Shown: positions 34,545-43,560 of the stretch, one piece after another
How the letters are laid out: each line of letters starts with the position of its first letter
Position numbering within the stretch: position 1 is the first letter of the stretch
From: DASPSM01 sp036008465
GTDB taxonomy: Bacteria; Planctomycetota; Planctomycetia; Planctomycetales; Planctomycetaceae
Length of the DNA: 64,000 bases
NCBI GenBank assembly: GCA_036008465.1
Contig: DASYNP010000100.1
Span: 1-64,000, forward strand
Direction of reading: 5' to 3'
Notes under the pieces: model-generated
What the model was told of the DNA's origin: nothing
What the model saw: only the letters and a program-made list of their open reading frames with translations
The model's database searches: none
Position numbers and translations under genes: made by a program

Positions 34545-36230
34545 TCACTTATCCCAAGGTCTGCCCGCGGCGTCGGTGCCGCAAGCGCAAACGTCGATAC
34601 CGAGCGCGTCGGCCATGGCTGCCTTCGTCCGCATCGCGCGGTCAGCTTCATCGGCGCTATTGGCGTAAGCGACCTGAATGTGGTTGGCCTTGTGGCGGGC
34701 CATCATTTGGTCGCGGCTGACTCCGTACGTCACGGCGTGCATGATCGGCCACTGGCACGTGGTGAGATGCCAGCGCCGTTCGGTCTCTTCGCGCGGTAGC
34801 TCGACCACTTTGGCCCGACCCAAATCCATCTTAAGCGACTCGTCCTCGACGAAAATTCGGGACCAGACAATTTCGCCGGGCTTGGAGACGCCGCGGAGCG
34901 TGCTGCCGCCGTTGGGAAAATACATCGCCGGCTGGCGGTGTCCGTCGGCATGCTGCCATCCGCCAAAGTGCGCGGGCGGAGCCGAGCCGCTGATCAGGAA
35001 CACCCAGACGTAATCGGCGACAGTGCCCGAGCGATCCGCGTCCCCCCAGCGGACGTCGTGCAGGGTCGTCTCGACCGGCTGTCCGAGCGCCTTATGGACG
35101 CGATTGGTCATCAGCGCGTCGAGCCCCGCGCACTCGTCGACCTCGTTGAAGTGGGGAATCGCCTCGCCGGCAAAGAGGTCCCGGGAACCGTCGCGACTTT
35201 TGACGGGAGGTCGCTCGGCATTGTTGAGCATCCCCTCGACCAGATCGCTGGCCGGCATCAGGTCCTTGAGGCCCTGTTGGTATTGAATACCGATGCCGTC
35301 GCAGCCAAAGTCGTCGGCCAGCCGCACCGCCGCGATATACATCTTGCACTGTTGGTGAATCTGATCGTCGGTAAGATCATCCTCGTGCCGGCTTCCGGTA
35401 TGAAACGTCATCCCTCGATCTTCCATCCACTTGCGGACGGCGTCGGCCTCGGCGTCGCTGACGCGCCCCGACTCGTAGAACAGGGCCGATTGACTGAGCC
35501 GCTCCTTGAACACGCCCACTTCGTTGAGCAGCCGATCGGGGATGATGGCGTTGAACATCCCCATGCAGCCCTCATCGAACACGCCGAGGATCGCCTTTTT
35601 GGTCTGCAAATCCTTCGCCAGCTCTTTGCCGAGTCGCCGCTCCTTCGAGCCAACTCGCACCTTTTTCAACGGGACGACGTGCCGCGTCTTGTGCGTGCAA
35701 CGGCCCTTTCGCAGCCAGTCGTGCAAGCGCGAGCGGAAGTATTCGTCGGTAAAGTCCTCGCTCCAGAGGGTCGAGTACTCGACCGCCGCCTTGGTGAGCG
35801 AGCCGTTGAGATTGAGCATGCCCACCAATCCGGGCCAGGTCCCCGACCAGTTGGCGACGGTGAGGATCGGGCCGCAATGCGTGATCAAGCCGCTCAGCAC
35901 GTGATGCGAGTATTGCCACACAGCCTCGGCGACGATCAGCGGAGCCTTCGGGTCGAGCTGCGAGAAGACCCGCATCCCCTCGCGCTGCGAGGCGATAAAT
36001 CCGTGCCCGGCCGTTTCACAGTAAGAATGGGCGCGGACGACCTTGTAGCCTTCGGCCTCGATCGCCTGGGTGAGAGCGTCTTCCAATTCGTTCTGCGCGG
36101 GCCAGCACTTCTGGTTGGCCGAAAGCCGCAGATCACCACTGGCGACGAGGTACACGTGCTTCTTCGGGAGGCGTTCCGGTTTGTGCCGCTTGCCGTTGGA
36201 AAGCGCGGCCTGAGAGTCGGTGGTCATCAC
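34545..36230 (-). CDS. L-fucose/L-arabinose isomerase family protein
   Basis: 561 residues. It resembles the fucose isomerase fold in its N-terminal part (LTVANWSGTWPGLVGMLNLN), a central GVFDEGCMGMFNAIIP, and C-terminal GIGIQYQQGLKDLMPASDLV and HFNEVDECAGLDAL, which hold likely Mn-binding Glu/Asp residues. The C-terminus includes a well-conserved segment HADGHRQPAMYFPNGGST. These enzymes interconvert aldose and ketose sugars. The gene lies 45 bases downstream of an AraB-like kinase on the same strand, so the pair probably converts a pentose or deoxyhexose to a ketose phosphate. The exact sugar is not decided by sequence. Confidence 0.82.
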   Translation of the reverse strand: MMTTDSQAALSNGKRHKPERLPKKHVYLVASGDLRLSANQKCWPAQNELEDALTQAIEAEGYKVVRAHSYCETAGHGFIASQREGMRVFSQLDPKAPLIVAEAVWQYSHHVLSGLITHCGPILTVANWSGTWPGLVGMLNLNGSLTKAAVEYSTLWSEDFTDEYFRSRLHDWLRKGRCTHKTRHVVPLKKVRVGSKERRLGKELAKDLQTKKAILGVFDEGCMGMFNAIIPDRLLNEVGVFKERLSQSALFYESGRVSDAEADAVRKWMEDRGMTFHTGSRHEDDLTDDQIHQQCKMYIAAVRLADDFGCDGIGIQYQQGLKDLMPASDLVEGMLNNAERPPVKSRDGSRDLFAGEAIPHFNEVDECAGLDALMTNRVHKALGQPVETTLHDVRWGDADRSGTVADYVWVFLISGSAPPAHFGGWQHADGHRQPAMYFPNGGSTLRGVSKPGEIVWSRIFVEDESLKMDLGRAKVVELPREETERRWHLTTCQWPIMHAVTYGVSRDQMMARHKANHIQVAYANSADEADRAMRTKAAMADALGIDVCACGTDAAGRPWDK

Positions 36231-36275
36231 GGTTTCCTGCGAATCAATGGTGTTGTGAGATGCGAGTTCGATGGA

Positions 36276-37988
36276 CTATTCGAGAATGCCGCGGTCGCCG
36301 TTTCCCAGCGGGCCGAGTCGATCCGAGAGCTTTGCCTTGACGCCTTCGGCCGCACTCTTAGCCGCATTCGCTCCGATGTATGTCGCGGCGAGTTGCATGT
36401 AGTTGGCGTAGAGAGCTGCGTACATTCTTGTCGAATCAGGGTTCGGCGAAACGATGCGGACTGCCTGTTCGCCCTCAGTCGCGCGGGGCCGGGCCATCGC
36501 CGCGATGGCCTGCGACGAATTCGCAAATCCGCCCGCCTCGGGGCCGGCAGCCAGCACGCCGAGAATGGCCGCTCCCAATGCCGGCCCGTGCTTCGACGGG
36601 TGCACGCCGATCGGTTCGCCCAACACGTCGGCATAAATCTGCACGAGCAGCGGATTGTGGTGCGGCAATCCTCCCGTCGCCACGAACCGCTCGACCGGCA
36701 CGCCGCTGTTGCGAAGCAGGTCGACGATCCACTTCAAGCCGAAAGCGGACGCTTCCATCAGAGCACGGTACAAATGGCCGGCCGTGTGATTCAGCGTCAG
36801 GCCGCCGAAGGCCCCGGTCAGCGAGCCATCCATCAAGGGCGTGCGACAGCCGTTGAGCCAATCGACGCACGTAACACCCTCGGCTCCTGGCGGCAACTCG
36901 CGTGCGGAACGCGTCAGACGGTCGAAGTTCGGCTCGTTGACCAGGCGGCGAAACCAGTCGAACGCGTCGCCGACGGCGGCCTGCCCCGTCTCGTAGCCAA
37001 AGTAGCCGGGAAGAATGCCGCCTTCGACAATTCCCGCCACTCCGAGCACCGACCGTTCGACCACCGCGTTGAGCATATGACAGCTGCTCGTGCCCAGCAC
37101 CATCACCAGCGTGCCCGGTTCTGCCGCTCCGGCGCCGGGGACGCCGGCGTGCGCGTCGATGATGGCCGCGCTCACCGGAACGCCCGTCGGCAGTCCCATT
37201 CGCTGGGCCATCGCCGCAGTGAGCCGCCCCGCCTGTTGTCCGGGCGCAAGAAATCGGCCGGGCATCTTTTCGGCGACGACGTTCGCCAGCCTGGGATGCA
37301 CGGCCCGAAAGAAATCGGCGGACGGAAACCCGCCGTGCGAATGCCACAGGGCCTTATATCCGGCCTGGCAAGTAGAACGAGGCAACCGCGCGGCCTCCCC
37401 GCCGACAAGCTGCCACACGAACCAGTCGCCTGCCTCGAGCCAGATGGCCGTCGCGTCGTAGACAGTCGGGGCGTTTTCGAGGGTCTCGAGAATTTTCGGA
37501 AAGAACCATTCCAGGCCGATGGTGCCGCCGTAACGATCCAGCCAGCGTTCTCTCCGCTCGCGAGCGACGGCGTTGATCCGATCGGTTTGCGATTTGGCCC
37601 CGTGGTGTTTCCACAACTTGGGCCACGCGAATTTCTGGGCGGCCCAGCGGGCGTCGACGCTGAGCGGCGTCCCATCGGCGAGCGTCGGCAGCATCGTGCA
37701 ACTCGTGAAATCGACGCCGATGCTCAGCACCCGCGCCGGATCGATTTTGCCAGTCGCCAGCGCCCTCCGCACGGCTGCCGCGGCCGAATCGATCCAATCG
37801 AGCGGATGCTGCAGTGCGAAGTCCGGCGGCAACAGTTCGCCCGTCCCGGGCAGCCGCTCGGTGATCTGTCCGTGCGCATAGTCGACGACGGCCGAGCCGT
37901 GCTCGTTCCCTTCGAGATCGACGAGGAGCGCGCGGACCGATTCGGTCCCGAAGTCGAGGCCCAGTGCGACGGCGGAAGAGGGACTCAT
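36276..37988 (-). CDS. FGGY-family carbohydrate kinase, ribulokinase-like
   Basis: 570 residues from the ATG at 37988. Domain I begins ALGLDFGTESVRALLVDLEG, with the ATP-phosphate loop D-x-G-T-x-S. GVDFTSCTMLP, a signature of ribulokinases, follows, then the sugar-binding IIDAHAGVPGAGAA with the catalytic Asp. FVATGGLPHHNPLLVQIYAD is the C-terminal FGGY signature. Length and motifs match AraB (L-ribulokinase), which phosphorylates L-ribulose and, more weakly, other ketopentoses. An isomerase of fucose type follows downstream rather than araA, so the gene symbol is left open. It lies 74 bases after rarA in a minus-strand run. Confidence 0.88.
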   Translation of the reverse strand: MSPSSAVALGLDFGTESVRALLVDLEGNEHGSAVVDYAHGQITERLPGTGELLPPDFALQHPLDWIDSAAAAVRRALATGKIDPARVLSIGVDFTSCTMLPTLADGTPLSVDARWAAQKFAWPKLWKHHGAKSQTDRINAVARERRERWLDRYGGTIGLEWFFPKILETLENAPTVYDATAIWLEAGDWFVWQLVGGEAARLPRSTCQAGYKALWHSHGGFPSADFFRAVHPRLANVVAEKMPGRFLAPGQQAGRLTAAMAQRMGLPTGVPVSAAIIDAHAGVPGAGAAEPGTLVMVLGTSSCHMLNAVVERSVLGVAGIVEGGILPGYFGYETGQAAVGDAFDWFRRLVNEPNFDRLTRSARELPPGAEGVTCVDWLNGCRTPLMDGSLTGAFGGLTLNHTAGHLYRALMEASAFGLKWIVDLLRNSGVPVERFVATGGLPHHNPLLVQIYADVLGEPIGVHPSKHGPALGAAILGVLAAGPEAGGFANSSQAIAAMARPRATEGEQAVRIVSPNPDSTRMYAALYANYMQLAATYIGANAAKSAAEGVKAKLSDRLGPLGNGDRGILE

Positions 37989-38062
37989 GGCAGCCCAACA
38001 TACCGCAAACGGCGGCGGCGCGGCAGAGTCGGGCGGGAGGCAGCCAAAAGAGCCGAATGCCG

Positions 38063-39385
38063 TCATTCTTCCGGCCGGGACGATTTCCGCTGCCGCAATT
38101 CTTCGAGCCGACGCCGCAACTCGGCCTCGAGCCCGCGATCGGTCGGCTGGTAGTATTCGCGGTCGACGCCCAGGTAGTCCTGGTCAACCCAACCCTCGGG
38201 GCCGTCGTGCGCGTACTGATAACCTTGACCGTGCCCAAGCCGTTTCGCCCCGCGATAGCTGGCATCGCGCAAGTGAGTCGGCACGGGCAAGACCCGCCGC
38301 TCCCGCACGTCCGTGAGCGCCGCATCGATGGCCTTGTAAGAGGCGTTCGACTTGGGCGCCAACGCGACGTAAATCACCGCTTGCGACAGGATGATGCGGC
38401 ACTCGGGCATGCCGACCATCTCAGTCGCTTGCGCGGCCGAATTGGCGACGACCATCGCCATAGGATCGGCGTTGCCGACGTCCTCGGAGGCCGCAATCAC
38501 CAATCGGCGGGCGATGAACCGCGGGTCTTCGCCGGCCTCGAGCATGCGGGCCATCCAATACACGGCCGCATCGGGATCGCTGCCCCGCATACTTTTAATG
38601 AAGGCACTCGCCGCGTCGTAGTGCTCGTCACCGGTGGCGTCGTATTGGATCGCCTTTTTCTGAATCGAGTCCTGGGCGGCGGCGAGATCGACGGTTTGGC
38701 CGCTTTCGGCCGTCGAAAGAACGGCCACTTCGAGGGCGTTGAGCGCCCGTCGCGCATCGCCGTCGGAGACCTCGGCCAGAAAATCGAGCGACTCTTCGGT
38801 CACGCGGCCCGGATCGCAACCCAAACCCCGTTCGCGATCGACAAGGGCCCGTTCCAGCAGGCGCCGCACGTCGGCTTTCGAAAGCGCCTGGAACTCGAAG
38901 ACCTGGCTGCGGCTCACCAGCGGCGAGACGAGCGAAAAGAACGGATTGGCCGTCGTCGCTCCGATCAGTGCCACCACGCCGGCCTCGACATCGGGCAACA
39001 ACACTTCCTGCTGCGTGCGGTTGAAGCGATGCAGCTCGTCCACGAACAGAATCGTTCGGCGGCTATCGGCGGCCAGTCGGTCGCGGGCCTCGTCGAGCGC
39101 CGCGCGCAGCTCTTTCACGCCAGCTGAGGCTGCGTTGAGAGGAACAAATTCGCGCTGGGTCTGCCGGGCGATCACCCGGGCGAGCGAGGTTTTGCCGGTG
39201 CCGGGCGGGCCGTAGAAGATGGCCGACGAGATGCGATCGGCTTCGAGCATCCGCCGCAACAATTTGCCGGGGCCGAGGAAGTGTTCCTGGCCGGCAAATT
39301 CGTCGATCGAGCGGGGCCGCATGCGGGCCGCCAAAGGCAGAGCCCGCTCGAGATTCTCGGCTTCTTGGCGGTCGAACAGCCCCAA
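38063..39385 (-). CDS. rarA: Replication-associated recombination protein A (RarA/MgsA AAA+ ATPase)
   Basis: 440 residues. Walker A is GPPGTGKT (59-66), Walker B is ILFVDELHRFN, sensor 1 is GATTANPFF. The C-terminal tetramerisation domain carries AASEDVGNADPMAM and VPTHLRDASYRGAK, family signatures. RarA acts at stalled forks with RecFOR and SSB. The start is a TTG at 39385, forced by an in-frame TGA 15 bases upstream; the Shine-Dalgarno is weak. It heads a minus-strand run with the kinase and isomerase genes, but they have no obvious shared role. Confidence 0.95.
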   Translation of the reverse strand: MGLFDRQEAENLERALPLAARMRPRSIDEFAGQEHFLGPGKLLRRMLEADRISSAIFYGPPGTGKTSLARVIARQTQREFVPLNAASAGVKELRAALDEARDRLAADSRRTILFVDELHRFNRTQQEVLLPDVEAGVVALIGATTANPFFSLVSPLVSRSQVFEFQALSKADVRRLLERALVDRERGLGCDPGRVTEESLDFLAEVSDGDARRALNALEVAVLSTAESGQTVDLAAAQDSIQKKAIQYDATGDEHYDAASAFIKSMRGSDPDAAVYWMARMLEAGEDPRFIARRLVIAASEDVGNADPMAMVVANSAAQATEMVGMPECRIILSQAVIYVALAPKSNASYKAIDAALTDVRERRVLPVPTHLRDASYRGAKRLGHGQGYQYAHDGPEGWVDQDYLGVDREYYQPTDRGLEAELRRRLEELRQRKSSRPEE

Positions 39386-39710
39386 GGGCGTTTCAGCTCA
39401 CTGAGAAGAAAAAAACCTCCGCCGCAATGCCGTTCAGGATGAACGTGTTATTGAACCCGTAAATGCAACGTGGGAAGCTCTGTCCCGGGTTGTGTTAACC
39501 GAAACAAGTCGGCGATACACGCGGCCGGAACTCAGCGAGGTTCCCTGGTTCAAAATTGTAGGGTCAACACATTGGTCCCGATTCGAACATGGCAGAGGCT
39601 TCTGCAGATCCAGTTAGGCCTGCGCCCCTATCGTATCCGTCGTTCTCTCACCGGACAAGCAGCCGATTTTAGAGGATTGGAGCAATCCACGAGGCGAGCG
39701 TCGGCACGGT
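39386..39710. other. Intergenic region with no visible gene
   Basis: 325 bases between rarA and the BshB1-like gene, which is also on the minus strand. An in-frame plus-strand ORF here has no Shine-Dalgarno and no recognisable product. It must hold the rarA promoter. Confidence 0.4.
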
Positions 39711-40421
39711 CTAGACGAGATCGCCAAGACTGTTCAGTCCGATTTCTTCGCGGCTCCCGAACGGCTCAGCGTAGGCTTTGCCGATCGTCCAGCCCCAGTA
39801 ACGCGCCCGATCGCGAATATCGTCGAGCGGGCTGGGAAAGCTCGGTGTTCGGCCGGTGACGAACTGGCTTTGATACGCCTCAATCGCTTGCATCTTGGCA
39901 TCGATGCAGTCGCTGACGTCGATGACAAAGGCCGGCTTGGGATGAATTCGCAGATGGATGCTCCAATAATAAAACATGCGCGGGGGCCAAAACGGTTCTC
40001 CCGGCAAGTCGCTGCGTGACAGCTTTGCCCAGAAGCGAGCGTCTTCGCAAAGTCGGCTGGCCGCGACATGATCTGGGTGCGAATCGTCCCAGTAAGGAGC
40101 AAAGACAAACCGCGGGCGGACGATCCGTAGCACTCCGGCGAGCGCCCGGCGGGCCTCCAACGTGGCCTCGACGCTACGGTTGGGCAGACCCAAATTCTTG
40201 CGCCAGGCGAGTCCTAGCCGAGCGCTTGCCGCAACCGTCTCTTGCGCACGAAGTTCGGGCGAACCGTGGGGGGTGGGCTCGCCGTTGGTGAGGTCGAGAA
40301 TGCCGGTCCGCAACCCGGCCCGGCCGCAACGGACCAGCGTGCCTCCCACGCCGATTTCCGCGTCGTCAGGGTGCGTCGCGATGACCAGGACATCTAACGG
40401 TGGGGCGGAATTCCGTGGCAT
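39711..40421 (-). CDS. PIG-L family deacetylase, BshB1-like
   Basis: 236 residues. The zinc-binding motif HPDD (His17-Asp20) in VIATHPDDAEIGVGG and the later HPDH (His115-His118) are intact, and LTNGEPTPHGSP matches the BshB1 group. BshB1 deacetylates GlcNAc-malate in bacillithiol synthesis, but no bshA or bshC is in the window and Planctomycetota are not known for bacillithiol. It may act on another N-acetyl sugar conjugate. Single gene on the minus strand, divergent from a small lipoprotein gene. Confidence 0.88.
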   Translation of the reverse strand: MPRNSAPPLDVLVIATHPDDAEIGVGGTLVRCGRAGLRTGILDLTNGEPTPHGSPELRAQETVAASARLGLAWRKNLGLPNRSVEATLEARRALAGVLRIVRPRFVFAPYWDDSHPDHVAASRLCEDARFWAKLSRSDLPGEPFWPPRMFYYWSIHLRIHPKPAFVIDVSDCIDAKMQAIEAYQSQFVTGRTPSFPSPLDDIRDRARYWGWTIGKAYAEPFGSREEIGLNSLGDLV

Positions 40422-40589
40422 GGGAGCGTCAACTCGGCGGTAAAGAGGTCACTTTTGGCCTTTACGCAAATCGTTGGATGTCGAGAATAAGGCTCCTTTC
40501 CTCCCTTGCCGCCTTTCCCCTCATCTCATCATAGCCAACCCCCCGCGCGCTCGCCTGCCTGCTGAGGCGACGCGAAGAGCGAGGCCTCC

Positions 40590-40874
40590 ATGCTTCGTCG
40601 CACGCTTGCGCTGACGTTTGTCGTTTGCCTCGGCCTTTTCTCCGGCTGCATGACGCCGCCCAAAAGCGATTCGGATGTGCTCCCGCAGAACCCATGGAAA
40701 ACCGGCAATTCGTCCCCCGGCTTTACGAATTCAGAAGATGAACAATGGAGCAAGATGGGACGCCAGATGCGCGGCGACGCGCCCGTGCAGCAGCAATCGT
40801 GGGATCCGCTGCGCGACCTGATGGAGTCGCCCAGAGCACAGTCGATCGATCGCAGCCTCGGCGTCGACAATTGA
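40590..40874 (+). CDS. Small lipoprotein
   Basis: 94 residues. A signal peptide MLRRTLALTFVVCLGLFSGC ends in the lipobox F-S-G-C, so Cys20 should be lipidated. The mature part is short, polar and without a recognised domain (SKMGRQMRGDAPVQQQSWDP). Many such orphan lipoproteins occur in Planctomycetota. It has GAGG a few bases upstream of the ATG. It stands alone, convergent with the response regulator. Confidence 0.75.
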   Translation: MLRRTLALTFVVCLGLFSGCMTPPKSDSDVLPQNPWKTGNSSPGFTNSEDEQWSKMGRQMRGDAPVQQQSWDPLRDLMESPRAQSIDRSLGVDN

Positions 40875-40896
40875 CAACGACGCTTTGAGCGGACCA

Positions 40897-41334
40897 CTAC
40901 TGCGGAGCGCGCTTGGACGGGGGGCGCTTCAGACGTGCGGCGCCTGCGCCCGACGAGCCGCTCTCTGCGCTGCCGATAATTCGCTCGACGGCTTCGAGCA
41001 GCACGTCCATGGCGAACGGCTTGCGGAGATATTCGTCGACTCCCAACATCTCCGCGTAGGCCTTGTGTCGGCCCCCTTCGTTGGCGGTGATCATAATCAC
41101 GCGCGGAGGCGAGGGCAGGCCGCGGAGGTACTCGAGAATGGGAAACCCGCCCATTTTCGGCATCATCATATCGGTGATGATGAGCGCGGGAGGGTCGCTG
41201 TCGATGATTCGCCGCCCCTCCACTCCGTTTTGGGCTGCCGCCACGCGATAGCCGGCCGCCTGCAGCACTCCTTGGATCGTGCTGGAAATCTCGCGGTCAT
41301 CTTCAATCAACAAAATGGATTTGTCGGCAGGCAT
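40897..41334 (-). CDS. Single-domain response regulator
   Basis: 145 residues from the ATG at 41334 (MPADKSILLIEDDRE). The acidic pair is IEDDRE, the phospho-Asp is in ITDMMMPKMGGF, the Thr is in VIMITANEG and the Lys is in YLRKPF. No output domain follows; the tail is basic (AARLKRPPSKRAP). Such CheY-like proteins relay phosphoryl groups or bind a partner. No kinase is adjacent. Confidence 0.92.
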   Translation of the reverse strand: MPADKSILLIEDDREISSTIQGVLQAAGYRVAAAQNGVEGRRIIDSDPPALIITDMMMPKMGGFPILEYLRGLPSPPRVIMITANEGGRHKAYAEMLGVDEYLRKPFAMDVLLEAVERIIGSAESGSSGAGAARLKRPPSKRAPQ

Positions 41335-41398
41335 GATGTTCCCCACAAGTGGGAGGCGGGCTGGTCTCGACCAATCGTATGTTTGCCCGCAGGCGTTC

Positions 41399-42712
41399 TC
41401 AAGTCCGCTCGAGCGGATTGAACACGAGCCCCGAGAGCAGCTTCGGATAAAAATACGTGCTCTTCGGCGGCATCTTCTCGAACTTCGACGCGATCGTCTC
41501 GACATGATCGATTCGCGCCGGCGGCACGAGGCAGGCGAGATCACAGGCTTTTGCGCCGATCGCGTCAGTGGCCTCTTCCAGTAGATGCACGTACTTGAAC
41601 TGCGGCGACGCCGCCGGGTACTCGCGCTTCAGCAAGTAATCGATCACCAGTTTGTGCAACAGGCTCACGCCCAACTCGCGCCACGCGACGCTTTGATCGG
41701 CGGCCAGCTTCGTCATCGGCGACGCGTCAAGCACGCGGGCGAAGGACCACTCGCCGTCGGACGCCGTTCCAAAGCCAAAGACGTCCTGTCCGTCGTCGAG
41801 CTCGATGCGCTTCCAAAGGCGATGAGCTGCCTCGGCGCCGCGCCCCATCGATTCCACCGACACGTTGGATGACAGGGCACGCGCGAGGTCGTCGGACGAA
41901 AGATTCGGGAATCCGGACACCAGACGATGAGTCGGCAAAATGGCCAGCCCCGGATCGCTCATTCCGACCAGCATCATCAGCACGAAATCCGACGGATCGT
42001 TGTCGCCACCATGCTGACCTTGTTCGATGAGCCAGTTGCGGTAGGTGTTCGCCGTTTCGTAGCGATGGTGCCCGTCGGCAATAAAAATCGGAGCTGGTCG
42101 CAGCTGAGCGCGCACCTCATTGATCACGGAGACCTGCGTCACCGGCCACATGCGGTGAATGACGCCCAAGTGATCGACGGCCTCGAGCGGAGTCATCCCC
42201 TGAATGGCCGCATCGAGTTCTTCATTTGCTTCGCCGTTCGGATCGGGATAGAGGCCGAAGACCGGCGAGAGATTCATTCGGCAAGCTTTGGTGAGCGCCA
42301 GCCGGTCGGCCTTTGGGCCCGAAAGTGTCTGCTCGTGCGGATAGATCTTCCCTCTGCCAAACTCCTCGATGCGGACTCGCGCCAAAAAGCCCTTGCGGAC
42401 GTAGCGGCGTCCCTCCCAATCGAATTCCTGGTGGTAGACGTAAAGCGCGTCCTCGTGCTCCGGAAGCAAAATTCCTTCGGATTGCCAGTGCCTCAAAAAT
42501 TTGGCGGCCCGCTTGTAGCGAGCCTGGGGATCGGTGTCGCCTGGTTCGTCGCGATTCAGGATGAGCCGGATGACGTTGCAGGGGTGCCGCTCGTAGAGAT
42601 CGCGCTGTTGCTCAGGGCTGATGACGTCGTAGGGTGGGGCCGTGACCTCGGAAAGATCGCCCACTTGTCCCAGATCGTAGCGCCAGCCGCGAAACGGATG
42701 CACGTCAGCCAT
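41399..42712 (-). CDS. DUF1015 family protein
   Basis: 437 residues. The start (FRGWRYDLGQVGDLSEVTAP, then PYDVISPEQ) is the DUF1015 signature. The middle has SPVFGLYPDP and the conserved IADGHHRYETA with adjacent His and Tyr. The family is widespread and its biochemistry is not settled. It is the gene after trpF in a minus-strand run (32 bases); a functional link to aromatic amino-acid synthesis is not implied by motifs. Length is normal for the family. Confidence 0.88.
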   Translation of the reverse strand: MADVHPFRGWRYDLGQVGDLSEVTAPPYDVISPEQQRDLYERHPCNVIRLILNRDEPGDTDPQARYKRAAKFLRHWQSEGILLPEHEDALYVYHQEFDWEGRRYVRKGFLARVRIEEFGRGKIYPHEQTLSGPKADRLALTKACRMNLSPVFGLYPDPNGEANEELDAAIQGMTPLEAVDHLGVIHRMWPVTQVSVINEVRAQLRPAPIFIADGHHRYETANTYRNWLIEQGQHGGDNDPSDFVLMMLVGMSDPGLAILPTHRLVSGFPNLSSDDLARALSSNVSVESMGRGAEAAHRLWKRIELDDGQDVFGFGTASDGEWSFARVLDASPMTKLAADQSVAWRELGVSLLHKLVIDYLLKREYPAASPQFKYVHLLEEATDAIGAKACDLACLVPPARIDHVETIASKFEKMPPKSTYFYPKLLSGLVFNPLERT

Positions 42713-42744
42713 CGATGCTCCTCATCTCAGTTGGCGACTCGACG

Positions 42745-43443
42745 CTAGGCGACCGGACTCGGGCGACCGCGCTCCAACTCCGCAAAAGCCCGCCGTGCCT
42801 CGAGAATAAACCGGGCAACCCGTTCCAAATCCTTAATCCCGGGCGACGACTCGACTCCGCTGGCCACGTCGACTCCCCACGGTCGGACTATGGCAATTCC
42901 TTCCGCGACGTTCTCCGGACGCAGCCCGCCTGCCAAAATCAGCGGCGGCCACTCGTCGCGCTGGTACTCGTCTCGCAAGAGCTGCCATGGGGCAATTTTT
43001 CCTGTTCCGCCAAACATGCCCTGCACCAGTGCGTCGGCAAGGCACGCATCGGCGATCCAATCGCCCGGCTTGCGGTCCTTGAGGTAGTTCCTCAAGTGCG
43101 AAAGACCTGGCGAGCCCACTTGAAAGCCGCAAATCCTGCGGGTCACTGGACCGGGGTCGAGCCCCATCTCGGCCAGTGCGTGCTGTTCGTCCGCGGAGTG
43201 AATCTGCACGCCGCTCAACGCACATTCGGCGACGGTCCCACGCAACTCCTCGGACGACGGCTCTACGAAGACGCCAATCCGCTCGATCTGCGGGCCGATG
43301 GCGTCCGAGATCTTGCGGGCTGCCGACATCGAGACAAACCGCGGGCTCTTCGGATAGAAATTTAGCCCGACAGCATCCGGACGCAAGGTCGCAATGGCGC
43401 GCGCTTGAGCTGGATCCGTCAGTCCACAGATCTTGATCCACAT
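42745..43443 (-). CDS. trpF: Phosphoribosylanthranilate isomerase
   Basis: 232 residues from the ATG at 43443 (MWIKICGLTD). The enzyme performs the Amadori rearrangement of phosphoribosylanthranilate in tryptophan synthesis. The catalytic Cys is in KICGLTDP and the general acid Asp in GVDVASGVESSPGIKD; LAGGLRPENVAEGI binds phosphate. The TIM-barrel order is complete. Other trp genes are not nearby, which is common in this phylum. It is followed by the DUF1015 gene. Confidence 0.95.
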   Translation of the reverse strand: MWIKICGLTDPAQARAIATLRPDAVGLNFYPKSPRFVSMSAARKISDAIGPQIERIGVFVEPSSEELRGTVAECALSGVQIHSADEQHALAEMGLDPGPVTRRICGFQVGSPGLSHLRNYLKDRKPGDWIADACLADALVQGMFGGTGKIAPWQLLRDEYQRDEWPPLILAGGLRPENVAEGIAIVRPWGVDVASGVESSPGIKDLERVARFILEARRAFAELERGRPSPVA

Positions 43444-43560
43444 GGCTGGAACGTACAAAACTTGCGGGCGACTGGCCAGTCAGCTGGTTGGCCGGCGGCG
43501 CACGTGCCGTGATATGATCAGGCTTCGATCTGTCCGTCAATTATTTGGAGCCACGCCAGC

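Noticed and set aside
34938..38153. A 1071-codon plus-strand frame
   Set aside because: It lies antisense to the isomerase and kinase genes, which have clear family motifs. It is arginine/proline/histidine-rich, has no domain and exists because the GC-rich complementary strand lacks stops.
37964..39127. A 387-codon plus-strand frame
   Set aside because: Antisense to rarA and the kinase start; composition of a shadow frame.
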